Positions 21,007-34,300 of a stretch of 64,000 nucleotides of DNA are shown piece after piece. Position 1 is the first letter of the stretch. The number at the start of each line of letters is the position of its first letter. The notes beneath the pieces were generated by a model that was not told the origin of the DNA, searched no databases, and saw only the letters and a list, made by a program, of their open reading frames with translations. Both the position numbers and the translations under genes were made by a program. This DNA comes from Cudoniella acicularis (taxonomy: Eukaryota > Ascomycota > Leotiomycetes > Helotiales > Helotiaceae): contig JAAMPI010000001.1 of assembly GCA_013054445.1 (NCBI GenBank), positions 62,001 through 126,000 on the forward strand. The letters are read 5' to 3'.

Positions 21007-24000
21007 TCCACCCAAACGCCACTCAACGCTTACACAGTTACACTCCATAAACCCGCCCCGTTTTAATATAGTAAGTAATACCAAATCCTACCCAAAGCTC
21101 CATCCAACCCCCCCTCAAAATGGCCAGCTTTGCAGCAGTCAGACAGACAAATGTTTCAATATTTTCAATGTTTCATCCCGCGGCGTAGAAAAACGCCCTC
21201 CCCCCTCCCCATCCCCCCTGATTACTACTATCCTTACGCGGTGACAACACACACACGGCTCGTCATGAACCCCCAGAAACGTCAAAGAAAACACGAAGGA
21301 AAGTGTGGGTTACAAACAACGGCGCATAATCTTACATACATACGTGTAACCTATGGTGCCATGCAATCAATGCTTTTCTTGGGATTATGCCACGAGGTGT
21401 GGCTTGCTTTGGCTGGATCCTCTTGTTGCTACGGTATCTTTGTAGCTTACGCGGGTTTGCAAGTTTGCAATCAAGTGAGTGAGGGAGTGAGGAGAGGGGG
21501 AGGGCGGCGGCGAGGTTATTGAGAGGTAAGCTGAGGAGGAGTAGGGCGAAGGCGAGGCTGGTCAGAAGCAGAGAAAGAGAAGCTTGGAATACAGGAATGA
21601 CGCGCCACATCGTCCCGCTTTGCGCCTCCCATACCTATCGCCCTCTTTCACCGTTTCTTGTGCACACACCCGTCACTCACTGATAAGTGAAACAAACGAA
21701 CGCTCGAACACATGAATACTGTACACGCATGAACAAACCAAGAAACCGGTAGTGACTCCTCTCTTTTAAGCTGCCGACAGCAAGACGGAAAGGCATGCGC
21801 GGGAGGCAGCGGGGAGGAAACCGGTTGGTTGATTGCTCTCTTGCTGATGTACTATACGGAGTACATGTGGTGTGGTGTGGTGTGGTCAATGCTCACGTAA
21901 TCTTCAGCAGAACATCCGGATCTGGAGACGCCACCTCAACGCCTTGCATGAATGTGTATGTATGTGTGTACCGTAGTGTGTGATGGAAATGGCGGGGTGT
22001 GATTGTGATGTACATGTACTGCTGGAAGGGGAGTGCTGACTACGAAGTGGCAGTTGAGTGGTGGAGAGGGTACGTACTGTACATGTACTGTTACTGTAGG
22101 AGAGGGGGGTTTGGTTGAAAACTTGTGGGTGTGGTGAGATTTGTGTATTTTACGTATAAATGGATGCAAGTGAACTTTTGTGTCTGTTTTTTAATGGACT
22201 GCTGTTTGAAATAAAACCGGAAATGGAAAGTAAGAGTAGCACGTTAGACTTCGCGAAAGCGGCAAGGATATTAAGCAGCAGCTTTGCCGTTGTGCGCCTT
22301 CTGAATCAACTAATTAGTTCAGCTATCAGGGCAAACTCCGCATCTTCTAATCTTCTTCAAGCACTTTCCGCCCGAGACAAGTCTGTGGGTAACAAGTGGC
22401 AAAATCTTTAGAAGCGAGCGTACTTCGTATTGGCGTATCGCAGTAGAAGATCGCGGTGAAGAACGACATGGTTATTTTGCATCGGAAGACTACCCTTTAA
22501 GTAATCATTAGCGATAAGATCAAGCCAAGAAGGTGAAAGATAAAGCTTTGAGCCTCTTATCAACCGCTCTTCAACGCTTTCCTTCGTATTCGAGATGCCG
22601 GTAGGACCTCGATGCGGTAATGCATGCAAACGCAATGAAGGGGCTGATTTGAAAAGCACAGCGCAGAAGGTGCTCAAAGGTCAAAGACCTAGTGAAATGA
22701 ATGCAATGTGGAGAACCCTGCAGGAGATCACTTGGCTCTCGAGCTTTTCTTTGCTGCTGTTGCTGTGCTTGCTGATCACGAGTCCAAGCAAAGACTTTGA
22801 AGCCTTTTCTATGGTGGCTTCTTTACATTGTGCTGAACTTTCAATTCACGATTCAATACAAGGAGACCCCATTTTCAAGGAATTCAACTCAACTAAGCAG
22901 AAGAGAGAAGAGACCCCTTTTAACATCGCATTATTCCAGTCTCCAAACCTGCTCATGGCTGGTCTAAACTGAGACCATCCGCCCATCATCATCAAACAGC
23001 AAAAATACGCAACGCAATGACGCAACGCCAAAAACGCTTGAAACAAAGAAAGAAAAAAAAAAAGCCAAAAACGATATCACATGTGACATAGGTACATTGA
23101 TACTCTTCCAAGATCCAATGGCCAGTAACCAACCCACCCTCACACGACGAAGCTCTACGCACGCTCGGATGTTTGGTCGTGCCCAGGCATCAGCTTTGGC
23201 TTTTGGAGATGTCTGTGCGTTGGCCCACGGGTCAGGAAGAGCACGGGCAGCGCACATCGTTGAGAGCGGATAATCATGGGGTGTTATGCAAGTGTGGCGA
23301 AAAAAAACTGGTAAAGAAATAACTTTTCATCCGAATTTATTTTTTGCTTCTTGCGATTAAAGACAAACCGTTCAGATCTTGTTCCGAACTCCGAGGTGGC
23401 CAAATGAGAGGCTAGGGCTGACGGCGGTTTGTTTAATACCACGATATTACCTCGTGGACTCGTAAGCCGCCTCGCCGCTTCGCCATCTCGGTCCTCGTGG
23501 TCGTGGGTGGCACCCCATCAGAGAAAAACCCGAGAATCTAGTCAGATTCGCGAAGGGAGACGGATTGCTTGGTTATTCTTAAAATTAGATGCAGCTAGCT
23601 GTATAGACTGTACCCGTGTAGCGTATCCAAATCGGGACGGCAACGAAATGCGGAGAGCACGAGAAGGAAGAGGCTCAGCCCGAGAAGTAGGGCCGGTCGG
23701 CTGTTTGGATGAGGAAGGTTGGCTGAACCTTTGTTCGCCGAGGTGTTTCGGCGACCTGTTGGGCCGTTGGCACTTGGGAGAAAGGTGAAACAGAGATGAG
23801 GAGGATTAATTGCCCTGATATCATACCGCATGTGGTATTATTGTGTCTTCGTAGGGGGTTGGCAACGTGGTGGCGGCGTGCGAGATGTGTGGGATGGGAT
23901 GGGATGGGATGTGAGATGTGATGGCGTTGCGTGCTCCCGCTGCGTGCTACGCTACGGAGGGGTGGAAGGGGGTTGGAGGGGTAGAGGTAAGGGAAGAAGA

Positions 24001-25260
24001 TAGTGAGTGCTAGGGAGGAAAACGCAAGGAAGGTACTTCGATATACTCATTCCGAAGCATTATTCAAACAAACAAGGCTCCGATAGAAGCCATGAGAATC
24101 TTTGAATCCCAGAGACCGGGTTGTTCCCTCATTCCTCAAGCAGTTGTACAAGTAAATCGATGGAAGGCATTCTAGATCGTCCATGGAACATCGGGTTGTG
24201 CGAATGCACCGTCACCGTCACCGTCACACGGCGATTTTGAGTTTTTTCTCCGACACAGAGCTAGAAGGTTGAGGCGTGATAGAAGAATCAGAAATATCGC
24301 CAGAACGCGTTCTAGACTTTTGTTACACACGCTTTCGTCCTCAATACTAGACCTTTCGAGGGGGCTGACATTGTCCCTCGCAATTGCATCAAAAGCTGCG
24401 TCAAGCACCACGCGAATGCAATGCAGCGCAGCGGCAGCACATCAGCAACCCCGCAATTCTTGACAGATAGGCAGTTGGCAACTACTGCAAACAAACATTT
24501 TGGGATAACGTGCGTATCCGTAAGCAATGCACTCAACCTCGCAATGATCAATGATGCATGAACTGACCCAACTGAGGAAGGCTCCTCGGCTTGGAATGAC
24601 CCTGTTATAGTGATAAGCGGTAGTGCTCGCTCTCGCAATGTATTTCCGTCAGAAGAAGGTTCTTGTCCACGCTGTGACACTGTCTCACCAAAACATCCTG
24701 AACCCAAAGAGGCACAAGGCATAAGCTAATGCTTGAGAGGAGATCCGAACGATTGGTGCTTGTGGAATCACTGCAATGCATGTGCTCGGGCCGCGGATGC
24801 GATTTTGAGATAGGATGATCCCTCAACAATTTTGTTGTCTTTTGATTGCGTATACTCGAATCTAGATGGACGATGGTGAAAGTGCGATATGCGGGGAGAA
24901 GATGAAGCGAGGGCGATAAGATAAGGCCTTGAAGACAATGTCCGTCTGAGATGTTGCGATACAGAGGTACTTCGATTGATATTTGAGAAAACTTCTATGC
25001 AGGGAATGCCGATTGTGTGGTCTGTACTTGAGTACTTGGGAAGCCTTAGTACGAGTAAGGTGGAGATGAACCTGCTTGTTATGGTGGAGGCAAATCAGAC
25101 TACCAGTGGACGGAAACCCGTTAGAATACCAAACGGGGATGTTTCTGTTTAGACACAGCCTCACATTGTGACTAGTTTCTTGACTCGAGTTAGCTTTGCG
25201 TTCTTCCGCGACTAAGAGCCAAGGAAACGGCTCCGGTGTTGTAGCTCGGCTGAAGTCTTT

Positions 25261-25298
25261 CTAACAAGACCGGTCAAAACGGCCGTCGCTCTTGTTAG
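25261..25298. repeat. Short hairpin with a perfect 9-bp stem
   Basis: CTAACAAGA (25261-25269) pairs perfectly with TCTTGTTAG (25290-25298) across a 20-base loop. An inner CCGG/CGGCC segment could extend the fold. No T-run follows, so a terminator is not supported. It may be a chance structure. Confidence 0.5.
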
Positions 25299-25362
25299 TC
25301 TGGAACAAGCGTAGAACGCTTTGACACGTTTCTATTGCGACAGACTGGCGAATAGGATCGCC

Positions 25363-25811
25363 TTAGAGTTCTCGCTCCCGATTAGGTTTGCAAGGTTGTG
25401 TTCTTTGGAACGGTATCGCAACAATGGACTGAGATGAAAGGAATTTGAGGGAATGACCAAACTGAAATTCGAAGTGCGGGGAGAAAGTATAGAGCGTGGA
25501 GACGCTTATTTTCCAAGGCGTACAGGAAGGAATCTGCGATTGAGAAATCGTCCAAATCAAGATCGTCATCTTCATTCCGCGGGGCCGAAGATTGATACGC
25601 CTAGTTGCGAGATTGGTTGAAGAGTATTTGAGCGCAAAATTGAGACAAACGGGCCGCGGAAGGTCGCAGTATAAGTTCCGGATCTACTGGTGCCTATTGG
25701 CGAGAACAGAATGGATTCTCCTTGTACTGTCTCTAAGTTGGTATTGACTTGACACTTGAATTCCCAGGCTGTTGATGAAGGAGTGGGTAAAATCGAGTCT
25801 AGACGGCCCAT
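25363..25811 (-). pseudogene. Coding-like patch interrupted by a frameshift, family unknown
   Basis: On the minus strand an open frame starts at ATG 25811 (MGRLDSILPTPSS) and ends at a stop beside a C4 run near 25584. Directly after it, one base out of phase, comes an acidic segment (NEDDDLDLDDFSIADSFLYA) that stays open to about 25388. Removing one C would join the two. The composition looks protein-like but I do not recognise a family, and no second line of evidence is available. Confidence 0.25.
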
Positions 25812-28800
25812 TCCTTAGAAATTGAAATAAAAAGAAACATACCACGATTCCACCTTCAGAAACTAGCTATCGACCACCAAAAGGACAACCTCATAGGAAA
25901 AATAAAACTTTGTGAACCACACAAATTAGGTTGGTCAGGCTCCTTGCGCCGAGTCATGTCCAATTCCCTAGATATGCATCATGAGGTTCTCCCCGAGACG
26001 ACGGCATCAACGGGTCCAATAGGGCCACCACTAGTGATTCTAAAGTCGGCGAGCCACGCGAGAGCCACGTTCTACCGGCCCAGATGAGGTGTGAACGAAG
26101 TCCTGGGTTTTGGGTTCGGGATTATTGTTCCTTGAACGACACTTCATGACAAACATGCCCTACTCTGTTAGTGATTTAGGATTCCAGCTTTAAACAGCGC
26201 GGCAGCTAGTTAGGCAGGAGAAGAACAGCACATTAACAACTGTGTTTGATGTAGAACGTGCTGAAATCAAATTGCGGAGGTACGTCATCCGGATATTAAC
26301 GCCCAAGGTGAAATTCTGAAGGCGATAAATATGAGGTTATCGCGATAAGCTGCGGACTGATGTGTTTGTCCATACGGCTCTGGCTTCCAAGATATAACCA
26401 CTCTCAGTCCGATTGGACCCCAAATTGCTCCTGGGGTGGTCCTTCCACTGCGGCTTTATCGTCAGGACTCGTACATCCAAAGCATGAAAGGCGCTGCTCG
26501 TCTGATGTTGAAGTGTTCTTTTTTTGGGAACCTGCGCGCAATATACCCTTGCTGTGGACATGCAGTTGGATTAGACTCGATCCAGCTGAAGGCAAAGCCT
26601 GGTAAAGCAATATGGAGCCCACACCTTGGATAAATCAGAGTGAACATGATTGATCGCTATCGGCGGGTGATTTACACGGGATGACGCCAGCCGCCCAGAT
26701 TGCGTGTAGATTGTTGAATACGAATCTTTTCATGCGTGCGATGGAGGGATCGATAAGCGTGCTTGTGGGAGAGGACGAGTGAGGTTGAGTCGAATCGAGG
26801 GCGTTGAGCGTACGTAGAGGAATCTGGTGCCTGTTGGGTAATGATACATGTACTATACTTTGAACGAGTACTGCGACGTATGTAGCCCAGTGGAATCCGT
26901 ACTTCGTACCTACGAACAACGGCTACAGTTTTGAGGGCGTGGCGCTTACGCACCACTTGCTTGCTTTTGTTGCTGCTTCTGATGCTGCTTCTGATGAGGG
27001 CCAAGACCATTTTTGCCACAAAAGCGCAATTGATTTGAAGGCCAAATTCAACTCAGCTCTCCTCTCAATACAGTAGTATGGAAGTATATGGGGCCTCGTG
27101 CAGTCCCGAATGTCCTGTTGATAGGTTCTGGGTGGCGGGGCAAGAGGGTGAGGCCAGGACAGAGGCCAGGGTAAGAAAGCAAGCACGCAAGGTGCTGGAT
27201 CCTATCCCTGCGTTCTTTTGTCCTTGTGTCCTGTCGGGCCTGGACAGGCATTTGGAAACGGGTTCAGTGATGGCAGCAAGGAACACAGAGAGAAACCTCA
27301 TCCTTGAGTGTGCCAAAAACCCCTCGCTTGCACGGCTCTGACCAAGGGCCTCTCTCAGGAGTCGGAACTTGCAGTGGGCGAGCATCCGTGTGACGTTCCA
27401 TGAAACTTTGATTGACCGGGTCACGATCCAAGGATCACGTTGAGCAGCAGAGTACCTCAGTAACTTGAGGTTGATGGATGCTCATTAGGTGATTTTGATT
27501 CTTTTGAAGATGTGGAAAAAGTCTATTCGCGCCACCGTGGGGGATTTAGCAGTGGGTGGTGTTACTGGTCTACAGCACTGCGCCCGTGGCTGGTCCCTGA
27601 ACGGATCGGCAGCTCCCTCGGGCCATTTTCAAATCGCTGGGACTTTAGTCACATCACAAACTTCTTCGAGAACACCAATTGTTCTTCGTCGATGGCTTGG
27701 CATCTCAAGAGCAATAGTCCGCTCTCACGTTTGCGTTATAGCCCACGGGTCTGGCGACCTGGCCATCGTCGGCAGTTGAGTTGTTGGCTTGAAGATCGTC
27801 AGACCTCACGTCGGCTGGAGAAACTGCAACTGCAACTGCAACTGCAATACTGCGGCGCGGCCACGAGTGAACAGCGACGAGCAGTGGCGTTGTTGAATCT
27901 GACGATACCCCCCTTCGGCGTTCTATATCGAGATCGAGATGCTGAAGCCTTCAACTCCCGCTGCGCAAGGCTCTGTGACTCGCCTAACTCCTCCACGGTA
28001 CTTGTCTTGTGCTGTCTGATCAAGTTGAAACATCTGTCAAAGTCCAATGACGAAAATGTGACGGCGGCGACGAATGGTCTTCTCGTGGTGCCTTTCTCTC
28101 TGCAAGGTCACTTGCAGCGTGCATCGATCCCCAGCACTCATCCTCGTGTGTTTTGCAACTTTCCCGTCCGATTTTGAATCCTCAGGCGACTCGATTCGCC
28201 CACACTCATGCGATGTGATGCACTGCAACTGTATTTCTGCATGTTCTTGGGGGGGTACGAGACGGCGAGGTTGACAATATGTTCACGATAGTCAGTCGCC
28301 CTTCAGTGCTCAGCGGTCTCTCCCCTCGGACTGTCATCAAAATTCAAATTATATCGTTATCATGCGAGACCCATAACCCACGTCCGCGGTGTCTATTGAA
28401 TGCGGAGATGATACCTGGCCCGTGAAAACGGGCTGAAGGATTGCCATGTGGTGACGAAGTCGCAATCAGTTCAGGGCATTCTGCACTCCCGCTTAAAGCC
28501 GCTTTTACTGATTGGTACGAGCTGTTGGGGGCGGTTTGTGGCGACCAGAAATTCGGAGTTTCGTCAAACGGCTTATGACAGACCTCGTTACCGTGGGTGA
28601 TAGATCTCGTCAGAAGAGATCTGGCAGGCTCACAGCCTCATAGGCTAGAGCCCGAATATTAATCACGTAGCTGCTGTGATGCAGAAGTCGTTGGTAAAAT
28701 CCCATGGAGTTTTCCGCCCCCGAGTCTCAGTCCAGCTTTAGTCTTGACTACTGAAGAGACAATCTAACAGACATGTTTCTTCTTTGGGACGGGCTACTCA

Positions 28801-29849
28801 AGACAAGATGCGAAATGCAGGCAAAGAAGGAAAGACTTGCGGGTAAACCTGAGGTTAGTGTTTCACGTAACAGTTCATAAATCTGCAAGCTGGGAGCAGT
28901 ACAACGTAGTAATGCGGTACTAATGCCGGGCTTTGACTGTGCCGCTGTCACTCTCCCACGTGCACATTACTGGATCGGTTTAAACACGTGCCGCTTTGAC
29001 AGTAGTTTAGGGTCTTGGATTAACTCTGACTTTGATGTGCCCTTGAGTGAGGAGTAATTGAGCTTAATAGTCTTTCGATGTCATTTTTGTCACTCTCTAG
29101 GCTTTTTGTCCACTTGTCCTCGTCGTTGAGCATGAGAGCACTATTATTATTGGTTATCTCGTAGCAACTTTCGGCCCAGAAGATCCTGAAGTGGTGTAGC
29201 TGCGAGCTGGGAACAGGGGCATGAACTAGTGGTCTTCTTCGGACATTTTTTCCAATGCAACTTTGAAATATAAAAAAAAAAGTTCAGGAAGCCTTTTTGG
29301 CCTTGTAATCTTATGTTGCTATTGTAGTACTGTACAGTGGAAACAAAAGGACCCGTGAGGCATTTGAGTTTATACGATGCTGCAGCAGCGGTGTACCGGC
29401 TCAAGCGGACGTCACCGTTGACGGGTCTCTGGTGCCGTGCTGGAAACTTGATTCGGGAATTCCAGAGGCGTGATAATGATACCTAGGTACATCCGAGTCG
29501 AATGGTTCCATCGCCTCAGGCTGGCTGCTGTGACGAAGTCGGATGCATCTCGACGACATCAATCCCGGCCTGCTGGACTCACGAGACGGGTCGGAGGCAT
29601 TTCATTAGTATTAGTGGGGTCCTGCAGGTTAGATTTGACGTCTTCGAGAAAGAAAGAGAAGAATGGACGGAGGCGAAAAGTTGTTTGTTGGGTGGTGCCG
29701 AATCCAATATATCCAGGGAAAATAGGCTCTATTGCAAGCGACGATGGCGTTGGGACTGACCTTGTGAGGCGTTCCTGTGTGGTTCTCGTTTCCCACTGTT
29801 TCCCACCACGGCAGCAACGGCACTCTCACCTGTTAAAAATCAAGATATG

Positions 29850-31387
29850 CTGCTAAAGAGCTGGTGACAGCGCGAAAAGCCTCTGCATCTCTAGGGACTT
29901 CCAATTGTAGCGAGTCTGTACGAGACTACTAACCTTACGCCGTACGAGTACAGTACTTCGTACGGAAGCCCTGCAAACGGAACTAGGTAGGCAATGGGTA
30001 TCTTTCGCTCCCCCCCCCCCCTCGGCTGTCCCTGCATGCTCATAACCCTTGGCGACCTCGCCCCCTGAACCCCGACAACTTCCCTGCCGGCTGCAGCTCA
30101 AATCACAGGCTCGCAGCCTGTCAACCCCTGCCGAAAGGCCTCCCCACCCCTTCACTTCAATGCCCCTTCACAGGCTTCACATCCAGGATGCAACTGCAAG
30201 CCTTCACCAGGGTTCCAAATGCGCCCAGCGCCCAGCGCCCACTCCACCGCTGTCCTCGAGTCTTCGACTGATCCGGATCGCGAAAGCCCGGCTTGCAAGG
30301 GCTGGCGACGCCGCGACGCAGAAAACTGAGAGAAGCGACCCTCGACGCCAATATGAAGTGCCCCGGGGCCCTGGGCTTTTCTTCCAAAGGAGAACGTTTT
30401 TGATGCGCTACCTGAGCCTACCTGGGCCTACCTCCGTACTCCCTCCTACAGACTACCCCCCTCCCAGTCCCAGCCTCCGAGCCTGCGCTGCACACACAGA
30501 GCACAGCATCCACGGACAAGCAGAAAGCATTGAAGCTCCTCTCCTCCTCTCGACTTCTCTTGGGACCAGACGCTGCTACCAGGCGCTGAATTGCTGTGCA
30601 GGCGGCGACGCAGACCTCTTCTCCTCCGGCTTCTCCCCCTCCATCTCCACCCTCCCCAACATCGTCCCAAATCCAATTGCTTCTCCAAAACCTCCACCGC
30701 GAACAGCCATCTTGACATCACCGGTTTGCGTCTCACACCCCGTTGCCAAACATCATTGTGCAACTCGATGAGCCCTCTCACATTCGGTCCAAACAGCAGC
30801 AGCGCCTTCTCTCTCTTAGACCCCCCCCCGGCTCCATCCGCGCATGCAAGCATCAGCAAAAGCTCGAACCATAACGGCTGTGCGCAACTCGCCATCCCTC
30901 TTCAAGACGAGCTCCAGGCGCACATCCACCACGACTTGACTCTTCACCAGTGACCACACAGTTCCAGCACTTGCATTTTCACTCTCACCTGCCGGCCGCT
31001 TTCTTTTTTTTACGGACCCCTTGCGCTCTAACCAGCGCCGTGCATAGTGCTTCTCCGGCATTGGCACCCTCCTGCGACCAGACTACACTTATACTTTGGA
31101 CTGTTGATGTACATAAACAACTCCTGACCCAACCCCGATAAAAATTGCCCGCCACGGCCTCAGCGCACGACGTCGACTGGGTTCGTCTTTGAAACCGGAA
31201 GCTAATCTGCGGTCGAATCGAGCAGCTCCACCAAAAACTTGTACCTCCGATCCACAACGCCGCGGCCAGCCTCACCAGATTCGGGCATTTTGCGAGCAAG
31301 CAGATCTCGCGGGGCCGTAGCCTTCCCTTGGATCCCTTCAAGTAGTCTGTAGCCTGTCCTGCCTGCAACTGCAGCGACTTTAGTTAC
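29850..31387 (+). promoter_or_regulatory. C/T-rich upstream region of the RING-PH-VWA gene
   Basis: The plus strand is rich in C and T tracts (for example a C run near 30011-30022) over about 1.5 kb directly upstream of ATG 31388. It contains Pro/Ser-rich open frames that look like composition artefacts. A long pyrimidine-rich promoter and 5' leader is usual for regulatory genes in filamentous ascomycetes. A 26-bp imperfect palindrome lies at 29940-29965. Confidence 0.4.
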
Positions 31388-34300
31388 ATGTCGAAAAACT
31401 TCTTTGGCAACAGCTCCTCCAATCGCGGCCCCACTACTTCTTCAGAGAGAGATCAGAAAGACAAAGATCAGGTTTCGGCCTTGTATGAGCTTGGACTACT
31501 AACCAGCTCGGATAAGGGAAGTAGGAGGCGAGAGAAGGACAAGGGCAAGGACTCCCCCAGTGGAGCCCGCGTTGCAGGATCGCATCCAAAAAAGGGTACG
31601 CAGGAGTCCAGTTTTAACTTCTTCTTCAGCCCTTTCTTGTGCAACGGTGCAACATGAACTCATGAAGACCGATATATTGCATGTCGACTAACATTCGCTC
31701 CCTTCATAGGCTCGTCCAAGGTCGCTGGCTCCTCACAACGTGCCGCCAGAAAATCGGGATCTTCAGCAAACTCGTTGGATTCGTGGGATAGTAAAGGCTC
31801 TCGAGACTTGCGCAATCGAGCAGGCGGAGGCATGGCAGGAATGTTAGATACCGACCGCAGCCGAACCAGGCGCGAAAGAACATTCGTGGGCAGTGAATGT
31901 GCCGTATGTGAAGAGCCTCTGGAACACACCCTCCGCGGCGAACGCATTCTCCAATTCTCCTGCGGACACGTCTCACACGAAGCATGTTTCTACGAGTACA
32001 TCAAGGAGTTCGAGTCGCAATACTGCCCTACGTGCAATGCACCTTTAGGTCTAGATACGAGCAGAGGAGGCAATGTGCTGGACATTGGTAAGACCTTCAA
32101 CAGTGGTTCGTTACCCCTTACCAGAATGCTGATTTGCATCACCCTTTACAGAGAAGCTAAGTAGCATTGTGCGATCAGTCTCAACCAACGACCCCTCAGC
32201 GAGATCGCAGCAGACAACACCCACTCCTTGGGATAGCCAGACAGTACGACCTCCAAGCAGGGACTCGAGTCAACAACGGCAACCCAGAGACAGCAGCCGC
32301 GACACCAGGGGCAGCAACAATGGCAGCAGTAGGGACAGCAGAGACAGTCGAGAACGGGACAGATATGGAAATCCTGCACGGAATGGCCATGCTAGAAACG
32401 ATTCTGAGGCTACTGGTACCGCATCATCCGTAGGCTATTCGGAAACCACAACGAGCGGTCCTCCACGCCGACATGATTATGATGTGCAGTCCATGGAAAC
32501 GAGTCTTATTAGTCCTCGAGCTAGTGTTGCAAGAAATCCAATTCCAGCGCCATCTGTCAGTGTACGATCTGAATTTCCAACTCTGAATAGGTCTCGGCAA
32601 CAGCAGACCCTGACCTGCCTGATTACGATTGAAGTGCCGGACAACAAATGGCGACCTGACCCAGATGATTTGCGAGGCGCGCCTCCTCTCCCTCCAGTTC
32701 GGCCGGAAGACACTTATGCCAGGCCACCATCCCCAGCTCAGAGTGCGCCCCGTTTTTATCCATATGAATCACAAGAAGTCTTGGAGGAGATTACAGAGAA
32801 TCTCCGCATGAGAGTAGAGAACTGGCATGGTCTTGATTTCAACCGGTATGCTCAATTAGAACAGTGACCTATGAATACAAGTACTAATCCGCAATAGATT
32901 CGGAAAACTGCGCCTCTATGGCACCATCCGAGTTGGGAAAGACAAACAGTCATGGCAGGAATTAGAATGCTTCCTCTTCGCAGAGATGCTCATCTGTGTG
33001 AAAGAGAAGAAAGTAGCCATTCCTCAAGGCTGGGACGAGACAGCCCCACACCGGAAAAACACCCGATGCACCCTCAAAGGCTCCATATTAATCAAGAAAC
33101 ACCTCAATGAGGTTTCTGAATCTGGAAGCGGTAAAGGCAACCTTGGGCAAACCGAAAAAATCACCTTGTCTAATCTGAGACCAGTAGAAGAGAACATATT
33201 AACCCTCAGCTTGTCCGTTGCTGAGCTTCCGTCCTTTCATTTAAAATTCGAGAACCGAAATCAGTTGAAACTGTGGCAGCAAGCACTGCTCGACTTGAAC
33301 GCCGTTGAGGGGTCTCCTGTTCGCAGTCCGGACTATGACCTCTCCGAGACCGAGGAGGAAGACTGGCAACGGGTCACTGATCCGAAGCGAGTCTCCTCCG
33401 TCAATTCATCTTCTTATGGTGGAGGCCGTTCAGCGACTACAGCACCAACAGAATACACCAACGGTGGACGCGGCGTGCGATTACCTCCGGCTGTGCATGT
33501 ACCATTTGATATTGTGGTTGTTGTCCCAATTTCCTCATCCATGCAAGGTGTAAAGATTAGTCTCGTCCGGGATGCGCTCAAATTCATGGTCGCCAATCTT
33601 GGAGATCGTGATCGGATGGGCCTTGTTACATTTGGTTCCAGCAATGGAGCTGCGCCATTAGTTGGGATGACTACGAAGACCTGGAATGGATGGAGCGGCA
33701 TTCTATCATCAATCAGACCTGTGGGGCAGAAAAGTCACCGAGCCGATGTTGTCGAGGGTGCTAACGTTGCCATGGACTTGCTCATGCAACGAAAGTCAAA
33801 TAACCCAATCGCCACAATTCTCTTGATCAGCGATTCTTCAACCTCTGATCCCGAGAGTGTCGACTTCGTTGTATCAAGAGCAGAAGCAGCAAAGTAAGTA
33901 CCAAGAAATTCCGATGCATTTTATGTACTAATGAATACAGAATCGCCATCCACTCTTTCGGACTTGGAATGACTCACAAGCCAGACACCATGATTGAACT
34001 TTCAACACGGACAAAAGCTTCCTACACATATGTCAAAGACTGGATGATGTTGAGAGAATGTGTCGCTGGTTGCCTTGGAGCCTTGCAAACGATGTCTCAT
34101 CAAAATGTGAAGCTGAAACTAAGACTACCAGAAGGGTCTCCTGCAAAGTTTGTAAAGATCAGTGGCGCTCTTCAGATTACCAAAAGAGCCACTGGAAAAG
34201 ACGCGGAAGCCTCACTGGGAGATCTAAGATTTGGAGACAAGAGAGATATTCTCGTCCAGCTTGTCATCGCCCCTGACAATGCATCACAAGAGCAGTTACC

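Larger units (their letters stand above)
19742..31387. other. 11.6-kb region without a convincing gene
   Basis: No frame with recognisable motifs or good splice continuity was found on either strand. The open frames present are short, low-complexity or of biased composition. The region carries a tandem duplication (20817-21006), simple repeats ((GGGAT)4 at 23891-23910, a CTGCAA repeat at 27822-27847, GTGGT repeats near 21865), a hairpin (25261-25298), a degenerate coding-like patch (25363-25811) and, from about 29850, a C/T-rich stretch leading into the RING-PH-VWA gene. Long non-coding transcripts or upstream exons cannot be excluded from sequence alone. Confidence 0.5.

Noticed and set aside
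21130..21522. 130-codon plus-strand frame
   Set aside because: No motif, mixed composition, and the end runs into GGGAGGGCGGCGG low complexity.
22595..22972. 125-codon plus-strand frame with a hydrophobic stretch
   Set aside because: No family resemblance or splice support; the hydrophobic run alone is not enough.
23891..23910. (GGGAT)4 as a telomere-like repeat
   Set aside because: Not TTAGGG, only four units, and internal to the window; a plain microsatellite.
25261..25298. Hairpin as a terminator or small RNA
   Set aside because: No T-run, and fungal Pol II genes do not use such terminators; kept only as a structural repeat.
27512..28177. 221-codon plus-strand frame
   Set aside because: No motif, a CTGCAA simple repeat inside, Arg/Ser/Leu-biased and no splice-supported extension.
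30049..30771. 240-codon plus-strand frame, Pro/Ser-rich
   Set aside because: It lies in a C-rich stretch, lacks domains, and similar frames exist on both strands; composition explains the openness.
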